Source: Janthinobacterium sp051380735 (GTDB lineage: Bacteria; Pseudomonadota; Gammaproteobacteria; Burkholderiales; Burkholderiaceae_D). Taken from it: a stretch of DNA of 64,000 nucleotides. Position 1 is the first letter of the stretch; every line of letters starts with the position of its first letter. Below the pieces are notes generated by a model. That model did no database searches. It was not told where the DNA came from and saw nothing but the letters and a program-made list of their open reading frames with translations. The translations under genes were made by a program, and so were the position numbers. Location of the stretch: positions 124,001-188,000 of the forward strand of contig NZ_JBNYXQ010000005.1 in NCBI RefSeq assembly GCF_051380735.1, read 5' to 3'. Below, in pieces: positions 8,195 to 16,530 of the stretch.

Positions 8195-10579
8195 TCAGTA
8201 ATTGACCGACAGGCTGGCAGCCACATTGCGCCCCGGCTGCGCATAGCGCTCGATTTCGCTGCGGTTGGCCGCCGTGGTGCCAGCGGCCAGGGTGCGCGAG
8301 GCGGCGTAGTCCCAGTACTTGCGGTCGCCCAGGTTGTACACGCCAACGATGATCTTCGCGTTCCTGTGCACGTTCCAGTACGTCGACAGGTCGAAGACGG
8401 TATACGCCGGCACCTTGTAGCGCGCCGTCGTCACGCCCGAGATCACGTCATTCGGCGCCTGCTTGCTGTCCGCATGCACGGCGGTGATGGCCAGGCCGAA
8501 CAGCTGCCTGGCGTGGTCGTAGCCGAAGGTCAAGGCGGTCTTGGCCGGCGCCACCGACGCCAGGCCGTCGCGCAGGCCGGTCTGGCTGTTGGTGGCGCGG
8601 CCCTTGGCCACGCCGGTGGCCAGGTCAAGCCGGTAGCCTTGCAAGGCTGGCACAAATGCGCCCAGTCGTGCGCGCAGCGCCAGTTCGCCGCCCCAGGTAC
8701 GGGCGTTGCCGATATTTTCAGGGCGGAACAGGCCTTGCACGATGGTTGGATAATTGACCGGGTCCGGCGCTTGCCCCACGTACTCGACCATGTCCTTGTA
8801 GTCGGTGCGGTAGACGGAAGCATGCAAGGCCAGGCCTTGCATGAGATCACCCTTGACGCCCAGTTCATAGGCCTTGCTGGTTTCCTTGCGCAGGTTCGGA
8901 TTGCCCAGCACGGCGTAGCCGGTGCCGGTGCCCGTGTAGCTGAACGAATCATAGGTGCCGGTACGCTCGGCCGCCGTCGGCAGGCGCGTGCCGCGGGAAA
9001 ATGTGGCGTAGGCATCGATCTGCGGCAGCACTTCCACCGACAGGGCCAGGCTAGGCGTGAGCGTGGTATCGCTTTCCTTGCGGATTTCCTTTGCCGCAGC
9101 GGGCACCGCGATCACATAGTTCTGCAGGTTTTTCGGATCCAGGGTACGGCGTTCCGCCCGCAAGCCAGGTGTGAGCACGGCTTTCCTGCCACCCAGGCTG
9201 AAGGTGTAATCGTCGCGCGCATACAGCGCCAGCTTGCTGCTGTCGATGTCGGCCATGCGGTTCTTGCGCGTGATCTGATGCACGCCGGTCGCTACCACAA
9301 TCCGGTCTTCCAGCCACGGGCGGCGCGCCTGGTTCTGTTCGAGCTGCAGGCCGTAGACCAGCGCGTTGGCTTGATTGACCTGCTTGAACGCCTCGCTGCT
9401 CAGGCCGACGGTGTCATTCTTGAAGCTGGTATCGATGGCGCGCTGGTACAGCACCCGTTGCGAAATATAGCGCGCGTCGGTGTGGTCCTCGATCTTCGCA
9501 TTCTGCACATAGACTTTCGACGTCAAACGGTCGAACAGGGCCAGGTCCTTGAGCAACACGTCGTGACCGAGGCTGACGCGGGTGCGGCGCGTGGTCGAAT
9601 CCTGGAAAATGCCGTCCGGATAGCTGGCGGCGGTGATCTTGTTGTTGACGTCGCGCTGGTTCTTGCGCTCGAACATGTCGATCGTCAAGTCCAGCTTCTG
9701 TTCGCCCGGCAAGGCCCACACCAGCTTGGACAGCAAGGCGTTCGAGTGCCAGTCGTCCGGATTGACCGGTGTGCTGCCGGCGCTGTCGGTGGCATCGCCA
9801 TCGCGGCGCACATACACTGCCAGGCCCTGCAGGGTCGCACCGATCCTGGCCGCGCCGGTCACCGTATGGGCATTGCTGTGGTTGGAACTGGTGCGGCCGA
9901 ATTTGTAGCCGATATAGGTGTCCTGCCCTACCCCCAGATAGTCTTCGGGCGACTTGGTAATAAAGCTGACGCCGCCGCCCAGTCCAGGATTGGCGCCGCT
10001 GACAGCAGTGGTGCCCGAATCGATGCGCACTTCGCGGAAGGTTTCAGGATCAAAATAATCGCGGCCGGTGCCGAAGGCGTTCAGGGTCGAGCCATCGGGT
10101 TTCGGCGCCGCATCGGGCAGCGCAATACCGTCGACATCCAGGCTGACCCGGTTGCCTTCCAGCCCACGGATGTTGTAGCCCGTATTGCCGGCGCCATCCC
10201 ATACATTGCCGCCACCCGAATTGGCCATCGGCGCACTGATCAAAGGCTGGTAGCGCACCACGCCTTTCATTTCCGTCACGGTCTGGTGTTCCAGGTCTTC
10301 GCTGCGTATCACGGTTTTGGTGCCGGCGCGGCGCTCGTATTCCTGGCGCGAACTGACGACGATTTCGGGAAAGGTCGGCAGCTTCGAGGGTTCCTGGGCG
10401 GCCGTGCCGGCATTCACGGCAAGCGGTACAGCGGCCTGGGGCTGGGCCTGCACCGGCAACAGCGGCGCGGCAAACATGCCCAGCAAGGCAGCACGCAGCA
10501 CCAGGTTGGGCCGGCGGGCGGCAAGGAAAACAGGGGATGCAGCAGGCGCAGCGCTACGCTGCAGTGGCACGATAGTCAT
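8195..10579 (-). CDS. TonB-dependent heme/hemoglobin receptor
   Basis: A 794-residue outer-membrane receptor of the TonB-dependent hemoglobin/transferrin/lactoferrin group. In order: an N-terminal export signal (hydrophobic run about residues 28-44), a TonB box-like EIVVSSRQ, a plug domain with YNIRGLEGNRVSLDVDGI, and a 22-strand-type barrel ending in an aromatic residue (SLSVNY). The NPNLRKETS segment preceded by FSRGTRLPTAAE corresponds to the FRAP/NPNL signature of heme receptors. It is the first gene of a minus-strand unit with the HemS-like gene, and a Fur box lies about 92 bases upstream. It probably imports heme under iron limitation. Confidence 0.92.
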   Translation of the reverse strand: MTIVPLQRSAAPAASPVFLAARRPNLVLRAALLGMFAAPLLPVQAQPQAAVPLAVNAGTAAQEPSKLPTFPEIVVSSRQEYERRAGTKTVIRSEDLEHQTVTEMKGVVRYQPLISAPMANSGGGNVWDGAGNTGYNIRGLEGNRVSLDVDGIALPDAAPKPDGSTLNAFGTGRDYFDPETFREVRIDSGTTAVSGANPGLGGGVSFITKSPEDYLGVGQDTYIGYKFGRTSSNHSNAHTVTGAARIGATLQGLAVYVRRDGDATDSAGSTPVNPDDWHSNALLSKLVWALPGEQKLDLTIDMFERKNQRDVNNKITAASYPDGIFQDSTTRRTRVSLGHDVLLKDLALFDRLTSKVYVQNAKIEDHTDARYISQRVLYQRAIDTSFKNDTVGLSSEAFKQVNQANALVYGLQLEQNQARRPWLEDRIVVATGVHQITRKNRMADIDSSKLALYARDDYTFSLGGRKAVLTPGLRAERRTLDPKNLQNYVIAVPAAAKEIRKESDTTLTPSLALSVEVLPQIDAYATFSRGTRLPTAAERTGTYDSFSYTGTGTGYAVLGNPNLRKETSKAYELGVKGDLMQGLALHASVYRTDYKDMVEYVGQAPDPVNYPTIVQGLFRPENIGNARTWGGELALRARLGAFVPALQGYRLDLATGVAKGRATNSQTGLRDGLASVAPAKTALTFGYDHARQLFGLAITAVHADSKQAPNDVISGVTTARYKVPAYTVFDLSTYWNVHRNAKIIVGVYNLGDRKYWDYAASRTLAAGTTAANRSEIERYAQPGRNVAASLSVNY

Positions 10580-10670
10580 GATGGTCCGGTGTCAGAGTAA
10601 AGGCTGGCTCTGGCCCCGGGCGCATCATCGGTGCGCGGGTAGTTCGCTGGCGAAGGTCATTACTGTAACA

Positions 10671-10689
10671 CGAATCATTCTCATTTGAG
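10671..10689 (-). promoter_or_regulatory. Fur box upstream of the heme receptor
   Basis: Read on the minus strand, this site is ctcaaatgagaatgattcg. It contains the aatgagaatgatt core typical of Fur sites upstream of iron-uptake genes in proteobacteria. It lies in the 200-base gap before the heme receptor and in an AT-rich stretch suitable for a promoter. It is a match by eye, not a scored one. Confidence 0.7.
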
Positions 10690-10779
10690 CATAACAATAG
10701 TGTTTATGGAGATGCTATTTTGCTACAGTTACAAAAAGATATTAATGACAGAGCGGCCATGGCGCCCCCCTGCACTGTT

Positions 10780-11286
10780 TCAACTACCGGAGTTGGCGGC
10801 CAGCTTGCGCGCTTCGGCCTGGGCGCGGCGGCGCTCGACAAAGAACGCCCGCAGGAAGTCGCCGCATTCGTCCGCCATCACGCCGCCAACGATGGCGGTC
10901 TGGTGATTCAGGGCCGGCTGTTCGAACAGGTTCAGCACCGAACCGCAGGCGCCGGTTTTCGGGTCGCTGGCGCCAAACACCACGCGCGACAACCTCGCAT
11001 GCAGCATGGCGCCGGAACACATCACGCACGGTTCAAGCGTGACGTACAGTTCGCAGCCGGGCAGCCGGTAGTTGCCCAGCTTTTCGGACGCCGCGCGCAG
11101 CGCATTGACTTCCGCGTGCGCCGTCGGGTCGTGCCGTCCGATGGGTTGGTTGTAGCCGACCGCGATCACCTCGCCATCCTTGACGACGACGGCGCCAACC
11201 GGCACCTCGCCCAGGTCCCAGGCGTGCTGAGCCTGGTCCAGCGCCATCTGCATATAGTGCGCGTCAAGCTCCGGCGTGTCAGTCAT
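10780..11286 (-). CDS. tadA: tRNA-specific adenosine deaminase TadA
   Basis: A 168-residue deaminase that converts A34 to inosine in the anticodon of tRNA-Arg(ACG). The zinc and proton-shuttle motif HAEVNALR (His57, Glu59) and the second zinc motif PCVMCSGAMLHAR (Cys87, Cys90) are both intact. The length and the C-terminal FLRAFFVERR helix fit TadA rather than cytidine deaminases. Its start overlaps the end of queD by 8 bases, so it is the last gene of a queE-queD-tadA unit. Confidence 0.95.
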   Translation of the reverse strand: MTDTPELDAHYMQMALDQAQHAWDLGEVPVGAVVVKDGEVIAVGYNQPIGRHDPTAHAEVNALRAASEKLGNYRLPGCELYVTLEPCVMCSGAMLHARLSRVVFGASDPKTGACGSVLNLFEQPALNHQTAIVGGVMADECGDFLRAFFVERRRAQAEARKLAANSGS

Positions 11287-11725
11287 CGGTCACTTCAGCC
11301 CAGCAATTCGGGGTTTCATGCAGCACCAGTTTATGCAGGTGCAGGCCGGTGCCGAAGTGGTCGGTAAAGGCCGCCTTCAGGATATCAAAAGCGATGCGGG
11401 CCAGGTTTTCCACGGTGGGAATGCGGTCGATGACGACGGTTTTATGGTCAGGCAGGCTGGCCAGGAAGTCGCGCACAGTGGTATCTTTTTCATATACCAG
11501 GAAGGCGTGATCCCAGACATCGACCAGGTGCTGCTTGGCCAGGGTCTTGACGTCGGAAAAGTCCATGATCATGCCATTGTCGGAATTGCCTTCCGCCTCG
11601 ATAACCTTGCCGACCAGAGTGATTTCCACCGTGTAGCGGTGGCCGTGCAGGTTGCGGCATTGGCTTTTATGGTCGGGAATGCGGTGGCCCGCGTCGAATT
11701 CCAGCTTGCGTGTGATAGTCAGCAT
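11279..11725 (-). CDS. queD: 6-carboxytetrahydropterin synthase QueD
   Basis: A 148-residue QueD/PTPS family enzyme that makes 6-carboxy-5,6,7,8-tetrahydropterin from dihydroneopterin triphosphate in queuosine biosynthesis. Zinc ligands are His14 (DAGHR), His27 and His29 (LHGHRY), with catalytic Cys23 in SQCRN. The C-terminal KLVLHETPNCWAEV is the substrate-anchoring segment with the conserved Glu. It sits between queE (9-base gap) and tadA (8-base overlap). Function is confident. Confidence 0.95.
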   Translation of the reverse strand: MLTITRKLEFDAGHRIPDHKSQCRNLHGHRYTVEITLVGKVIEAEGNSDNGMIMDFSDVKTLAKQHLVDVWDHAFLVYEKDTTVRDFLASLPDHKTVVIDRIPTVENLARIAFDILKAAFTDHFGTGLHLHKLVLHETPNCWAEVTDD

Positions 11726-11734
11726 ATTGTTTTA

Positions 11735-12370
11735 TTAAGGTATTTGCAGGAGTTTATGGGTTTGCAGGCTCAGCTTCCATTTCGGATTGCTTTTGCACGT
11801 CGCTATGGCCAGCTTCATGTTTTGCGCGGCCAGCAGGCCGTCCATGGCCTGCACATAGAAATTGTCGAAGTCCAGCTGTTCGTAGGCGGCCAGGTCTTGC
11901 TGGAATTGCGGGATCACCACCTTGATCTCGTTGCCCTTGTGCACCACCAAGGTGGAACCCATCTTCGGGCTGACGCAGATCCAGTCCACGCCGTCGGGCA
12001 CAGGCAAGGTGCCATTGGTTTCGATGGCGATGGTAAAACCGACCGCGTGCATGGCATCGATCAGTGCGGTATCGAGCTGCAACAGCGGCTCACCGCCCGT
12101 AAACACCACATATTTGCTGGCCGTGTAAGTGCTGGGCCACAGGCTGTCGATCATCGCGGCCAGTTCCTGCGGCGTCCTGAACTTGCCGCCCAGCTCGCCG
12201 TCGGTGCCGACGAAATCCGTGTCGCAGAACTGACACACGGCACTGGCGCGGTCACTTTCGCGGCCGGTCCACAGGTTGCAGCCCGAAAAGCGGCAGAACA
12301 CGGCGGGACGGCCCGCATGCGCACCTTCGCCCTGCAGGGTGTAAAAAATCTCTTTGATGCTATAAGTCAC
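11735..12370 (-). CDS. queE: 7-carboxy-7-deazaguanine synthase QueE
   Basis: A 211-residue radical-SAM enzyme that converts 6-carboxytetrahydropterin to 7-carboxy-7-deazaguanine. The iron-sulfur cysteines follow the expanded CX14CX2C spacing (Cys31, Cys46, Cys49), as in the Burkholderia-type QueE, not the classic CX3CX2C. FTGGEPLLQ is the glycine-rich SAM motif. I choose the GTG at 12370, giving MTYSIKEIFYTLQGEG, because taggaa lies just upstream and the family starts there. The frame is open to an ATG at 12568, but the 66 extra residues look non-coding. The queuosine partner queC is not in this window. Confidence 0.93.
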   Translation of the reverse strand: MTYSIKEIFYTLQGEGAHAGRPAVFCRFSGCNLWTGRESDRASAVCQFCDTDFVGTDGELGGKFRTPQELAAMIDSLWPSTYTASKYVVFTGGEPLLQLDTALIDAMHAVGFTIAIETNGTLPVPDGVDWICVSPKMGSTLVVHKGNEIKVVIPQFQQDLAAYEQLDFDNFYVQAMDGLLAAQNMKLAIATCKSNPKWKLSLQTHKLLQIP

Positions 12371-12569
12371 TGTATTTCCTAAGAGCTGGCCGGCGCCCTC
12401 GCGCATGGGCGGGCAGAACCTGGCCTGGGCCGCAAAAGCCGATTGACAACCCTCTATTATAAGCTGGCGCCGCACTTCCCGTGCAAAAGCCGTAATTGCC
12501 ATAGCCTGCGCATGGAAAGCACACTGCCCCGTATCAGTTGTCCGAAGTGGCAAGCCGCTGAAAGCCACA

Positions 12570-12596
12570 CGACCAAATTTAGTGTATATTTGGTCG
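12570..12596. promoter_or_regulatory. Palindromic operator of the toxin-antitoxin pair
   Basis: Perfect 9-bp inverted repeats cgaccaaat and atttggtcg are separated by 9 bases. They overlap a -10-like tatatt (12585-12590), 31 bases before the antitoxin start. The position is typical for autorepression by a Phd/YefM-type antitoxin. Binding is inferred from location and symmetry. Confidence 0.7.
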
Positions 12597-12626
12597 CATC
12601 ACCACACCATCATGATGGGAGCCAAT

Positions 12627-12914
12627 ATGGACGCCGCCGAACGCATCAAGCCTATTTCCTATTTAAAAGCCAACACCGCCGAAATCGTCCGCAGTTTCGA
12701 TGACGGCCAGCATGATCCCATTATCATCACGCAAAATGGCGAAGCCAAGATGGTGGTGCTGTCGATGCATGCCTACCAGGAAAACAAGCGCCATTTGCGG
12801 CAATTGCGCGAACAACACGCGTTCATGAAGTTGATCGCCATGGGTAACGCCGAGATCGCGCGCGGCGAGATGGTGACGGAAGAAGATTTCCTGGCGCAGC
12901 TCGACCAGGATTGA
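12627..12914 (+). CDS. Phd/YefM family antitoxin
   Basis: A 95-residue protein with the Phd/YefM N-terminal DNA-binding fold (PISYLKANTAEIVRSF, then PIIITQNGEAKMVVLS). A C-terminal acidic tail would wrap the toxin. The start at 12627 follows a gggag ribosome site; upstream in-frame ATGs at 12612 and 12615 lack one. The stop is one base before the toxin ATG, so the two are translated together. A 27-bp palindromic region upstream is the likely autoregulatory operator. Confidence 0.9.
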   Translation: MDAAERIKPISYLKANTAEIVRSFDDGQHDPIIITQNGEAKMVVLSMHAYQENKRHLRQLREQHAFMKLIAMGNAEIARGEMVTEEDFLAQLDQD

Positions 12915-12915
12915 C

Positions 12916-13248
12916 ATGACGCGCATCATCATCCTGAAAAGCGCCGAGCTCGACTTCAAGGAACTGTGCAGTGACTTCAAGGCCCATCACGGTGCGCCAG
13001 CCTATGCGCAGTTCAAGGCCGCTTTCAAGACCTTGCTGGCGGACCTGAAGCAGTTTCCAGACAGTGGCGCGCCGATTGACGAAGCACTGCAGGTCGGCCT
13101 GCTGATGCGCCAGCGCCTGTGCGAGCAGGTGCGGGTCATCTACCACCATGACAAGACCGAGGGGACGGTTTACATCCGCATGCTCCTGCCCACCCAGCGC
13201 AACTTCCTGGAGCACCTGACTACCCGCATCCTGCGCCCGATCTTTTAG
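12916..13248 (+). CDS. ParE/RelE superfamily toxin
   Basis: A 110-residue protein of the RelE/ParE fold: N-terminal MTRIIILKSAELDFKEL, then a helical hairpin and C-terminal strands with RVIYHHDKTEGTVYIRMLLP. The RelE/ParE family contains mRNA interferases and gyrase poisons. Sequence alone does not settle which this is, and the gene order antitoxin-toxin fits both. It is slightly longer than typical ParE (about 95-100). It is coupled to the upstream antitoxin with a single-base spacing. Confidence 0.85.
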   Translation: MTRIIILKSAELDFKELCSDFKAHHGAPAYAQFKAAFKTLLADLKQFPDSGAPIDEALQVGLLMRQRLCEQVRVIYHHDKTEGTVYIRMLLPTQRNFLEHLTTRILRPIF

Positions 13249-13335
13249 ATCGCATCCACTCCCCTATGCATGACAGCACGATTATTCTATGCTGCTGTCT
13301 TGCACTTTCATTACACCAAGAAAGAAGGAGAGTCC

Positions 13336-16215
13336 GTGTCCAGAATGATCCCCGCCTTTGCCCTGGCCTTGTCGGCCATGGCATCTTCCGCGCTGGCCCA
13401 GCAAACGGCTGCCACGCCACCCGTCAAGCCAGTTGCCGCCAAAAGCGCCGCCGCAGGCAAGACCGACCTGTTGCCGTTCAAGGCGACCGAAAAGACGCTG
13501 GCCAATGGCCTGAAAATCATCGTCGTGCCGACCGGTTTTCCGAATATCGTCTCGCTGCAGATTCCCGTGCAGACCGGTTCGCGCAATGAAGTCGAGCCGG
13601 GCAAGTCCGGCTTTGCGCACTTTTTCGAGCATATGATGTTCCGCGGCACCAAGGCTTATCCGCCAGAGCAATACCAGGAGATCATCACCAGGGCAGGCGC
13701 GCGCCAGAACGCCTATACCAGCGACGACCTGACCAATTACCACACCACGTTCGCGAAAGACGACCTGGAAACCGTGCTGAAGGTGGAAGCGGACCGCTTC
13801 CAGCACCTCGATTATCCGGAAGACGCGTTCAAGACCGAATCGCGCGCCGTGCTGGGCGAGTACAACAAGAACAGCGCCAATCCGGTGTCGAAACTGTTCG
13901 AAGTGATGCGCGACAGCGCCTACACCGCGCATACCTACAAGCATACGACGATGGGCTTTATCAAGGACATCGAAGACATGCCCAACCAGTACGCCTATTC
14001 GAAGCTGTTCTTCGATCGCTGGTACAGGCCGGAACGCACCGCCATTATTATTGCCGGCGACGTCGAACCGCAAAAAGCCATCGCGCTGGTGGAAAAATAC
14101 TGGAGCGGCTGGCAGCGCGGCAAGCAGCAGGCAGCCGTCCCGGTCGAACCGGCGCCGCGCGGCCCCATCTACAGCCATGTTGCCTGGCCGACGCCGACCC
14201 TGCCATGGGTGGCGGTGGGCTTCCATGCGCCGGCGTTTTCCGTGAAAGACAAGGACCAGGCCGCGCTGGCAACGCTGCTGTCGCTGTCGTTTGGCCGCAC
14301 CTCGCCGCTGTACCAGCGCCTGGTGCAGAACGAGCAGAAAGTCGATCAGTTGTTCGACATGACGCCGGAGCGGGTCGATCCGACCCTTGCCGTGATCGGC
14401 GCGCGCGTGAAAAACATCGACGACGCCGTGTATGTACGCGACGCCATCCTGAAAACCGTGGCGCAATTGCGCGACACACCGGTCAGCGACAAAGATCTGG
14501 CGGACGCCAAGTCGGCCGAGAAATACGGCCTGATACGCTCGCTCGACAATACCGAGCAGATCGCCGGCACACTGGCTTCCTTCGTGCATTTCGACCGTTC
14601 CTACGCCACCCTCAACCAGTACTACCGCCTGATCGACTCGCTCACGCCAGCTGACCTTCAGGCGGCGGCGCGCAAGTACCTGACCGACGAGCGCCTGGTT
14701 GTCACCACGCTGTCGAACCAGGCCATGCCGGCCGCGATCGCCACCACGCCCGCCCTGTCCAGCCTGCTGCCGGCCGCACCAACGGCGAAATTCGATGTGC
14801 TGGTGCAAAAGTCGGCCTTGCCGCAAATCCGCTACAAGCTGCTGTTTACGGCCGGCTCGGCGCAGGATCCGCAGGGCAAGGAAGGCCTGGCCGCGCTGAC
14901 GGCGGCGATGGTCGCGTCGGGCGGCTCGCAGGAACGCAAGATCGACGAGATCAACCAGGCGCTGTTCCCGCTGGCCGGCAGCTTCAGCCAGCAGACGGAC
15001 AAGGAAATGACGACGTTTACCGGCTCTATCCACAAGGATAACTGGGCGCAGTTCAACCAGATCGCCCTGCCGCAGCTGTTGTCGCCCGGTTTCCGCGACG
15101 ATGATTTCCGCCGCCTCAAGGATGCTCAAAAGAACGCGCTGCTGCTGGACCTGAAGGACAACAACGAGGAGGAATTCGCCAAGGAACGCCTGCAAACGAA
15201 TGTGTATGCGGGCACGCCATATGGCCACCCGGTGCTGGGCACCCTGGCCGGCATCGAGGCGATTACCCTCGACGATGTGAAACAGTTCTGGAAGACTGCC
15301 TACGCGCAGGGCGCCGTGAAAGTGGGGATCTCCGGCGACGTCTCCGACAGCATGACGGCCTCGCTGACGCAGGCACTGGCGCAGCTGCCGGCCGGCCCCG
15401 GCTTGCCCGCCACCGCGAAACCGCTGGGGCACAAGGCGCAGGGCCTGCAAGTGGAAATCATCGAGAAAAACACCCGCGCCACCGCAATTTCCTTGGGCCT
15501 GCCGCTCGACGTGACACGCACGCACCCGGATTTCCCTGCCCTGTGGCTGGCGAAAACCTGGCTCGGCGAACACCGCGCGTCGAACTCTTATCTGTACCAG
15601 CGCATCCGTGAAATTCGCGGCATGAACTATGGCGACTACGCGTATATCGAAGCCTTTCCGCGCGGCATGGTCCAGTTCTTCCCCAGCCCCAACCTGGGCC
15701 GCAAGGCGCAGCTGTTTGAAATCTGGATACGCCCGGTCGCGCCGGAAAACGCCCACTTCGCCTTGCGCGTGGCGTTGACGGAACTGGGCAAGCTGGTCGA
15801 CAAAGGCTTGAGCCAGGAACAGTTCGAGACCACCCGCGGCTACCTGATGAAAAACGTCTTCGTGATGACCTCGACGCAGGACCAGCAACTGGGCTATGCG
15901 CTTGACTCGCAATGGTATGGCACGCCGGAGTTCACCAGGCTGATGCGCGATGGCTTGTCAAAACTGACGGTGCTTGATGTCAACCGCGCCATCAGGCAGC
16001 ACTTGTCAGCGCAGAACCTGTCGGTGGTGATGGTGGCCAAGGATGCGGCCGGCCTGAAACAGAAACTCGTCAGCGATGCGTTTTCGCCCATCAAGTATGA
16101 CGGCAACAAGCCGCAAACCTTGCTCGATGAAGACAAGGTGATCGGCGCGATGAAGCTCAACATCAAGCCGGAAGCAATCGTGGTCACGCCTGCCGCGCAG
16201 GCGTTTGCCAGATAA
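13336..16215 (+). CDS. Exported double-domain M16 zinc metallopeptidase
   Basis: A 959-residue pitrilysin/insulinase-family peptidase. The first catalytic half has the inverted zinc motif HFFEH (His95, Glu98, His99) and the downstream zinc-ligand glutamate in ESRAVLGEY. The second half (about residues 500-950) is a related but motif-less M16C domain, as expected for one-chain two-domain members. A signal peptide (MIPAFALALSAMASSALAQ) indicates periplasmic location. I choose a GTG at 13336 behind an aaggag site; an ATG at 13345 is the alternative, and a longer frame from 13270 lacks a ribosome site. It probably degrades peptides in the periplasm. Confidence 0.9.
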   Translation: MSRMIPAFALALSAMASSALAQQTAATPPVKPVAAKSAAAGKTDLLPFKATEKTLANGLKIIVVPTGFPNIVSLQIPVQTGSRNEVEPGKSGFAHFFEHMMFRGTKAYPPEQYQEIITRAGARQNAYTSDDLTNYHTTFAKDDLETVLKVEADRFQHLDYPEDAFKTESRAVLGEYNKNSANPVSKLFEVMRDSAYTAHTYKHTTMGFIKDIEDMPNQYAYSKLFFDRWYRPERTAIIIAGDVEPQKAIALVEKYWSGWQRGKQQAAVPVEPAPRGPIYSHVAWPTPTLPWVAVGFHAPAFSVKDKDQAALATLLSLSFGRTSPLYQRLVQNEQKVDQLFDMTPERVDPTLAVIGARVKNIDDAVYVRDAILKTVAQLRDTPVSDKDLADAKSAEKYGLIRSLDNTEQIAGTLASFVHFDRSYATLNQYYRLIDSLTPADLQAAARKYLTDERLVVTTLSNQAMPAAIATTPALSSLLPAAPTAKFDVLVQKSALPQIRYKLLFTAGSAQDPQGKEGLAALTAAMVASGGSQERKIDEINQALFPLAGSFSQQTDKEMTTFTGSIHKDNWAQFNQIALPQLLSPGFRDDDFRRLKDAQKNALLLDLKDNNEEEFAKERLQTNVYAGTPYGHPVLGTLAGIEAITLDDVKQFWKTAYAQGAVKVGISGDVSDSMTASLTQALAQLPAGPGLPATAKPLGHKAQGLQVEIIEKNTRATAISLGLPLDVTRTHPDFPALWLAKTWLGEHRASNSYLYQRIREIRGMNYGDYAYIEAFPRGMVQFFPSPNLGRKAQLFEIWIRPVAPENAHFALRVALTELGKLVDKGLSQEQFETTRGYLMKNVFVMTSTQDQQLGYALDSQWYGTPEFTRLMRDGLSKLTVLDVNRAIRQHLSAQNLSVVMVAKDAAGLKQKLVSDAFSPIKYDGNKPQTLLDEDKVIGAMKLNIKPEAIVVTPAAQAFAR

Positions 16216-16242
16216 GTTCGCAGCGCAACAGTCGTACCATAT

Positions 16243-16268
16243 GGCGGCGGCCACCCGATGGCCGCCGC
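16243..16268 (+). terminator. Hairpin after the M16 peptidase gene
   Basis: A 9-bp perfect stem (gcggcggcc / ggccgccgc) with a 7-base loop lies 28 bases after the peptidase stop. No T-run follows, so it may be a Rho-assisted or weak terminator. Confidence 0.4.
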
Positions 16269-16387
16269 AGGGCTCTCGCCCGATCCAGCTGGCGAATCGA
16301 CCAGATTCGCCGGCACATCCCCTCCCCGCCCTCCTTCGCAAGCCCCAGTTTGCCGCCCATTTCGGCAGGTATCAGCACCGATATCGA

Positions 16388-16478
16388 ACATGAATATAAC
16401 TAATACATGAATGAGATTAATTCGCTTTACGCATGCCAATAACCCGGCATAAAATACCTCATCATCATTATCATTATC
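16388..16478 (+). promoter_or_regulatory. Regulatory region of mesX-mesD with Fur-like hexamer array
   Basis: This AT-rich part of the 315-base gap holds two repeats. The octamer acatgaat occurs at 16388-16395 and 16405-16412, a 17-base period. At 16461-16478 the minus strand reads gataatgataatgatgat, three tandem NATWAT-like hexamers, which is the form recognised by Fur. I do not see a canonical MetR box (TGAA-N5-TTCA) or a SAM riboswitch. The rest of the gap, apart from the hairpin at 16243, shows nothing. Confidence 0.45.
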
Positions 16479-16530
16479 ACAGTTATTATGAAAATGCAGG
16501 TTATTGCATAAATCAGGACACCAGATCGCC

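Noticed and set aside
13282..15912. Very long open frame on the minus strand opposite the M16 peptidase gene (also 8366-10600 plus and 49806-52469 plus)
   Set aside because: These lie entirely antisense to genes with clear motifs. Their translations are rich in Arg, Gln, His and Ala with no domain, typical of high-GC antisense frames.
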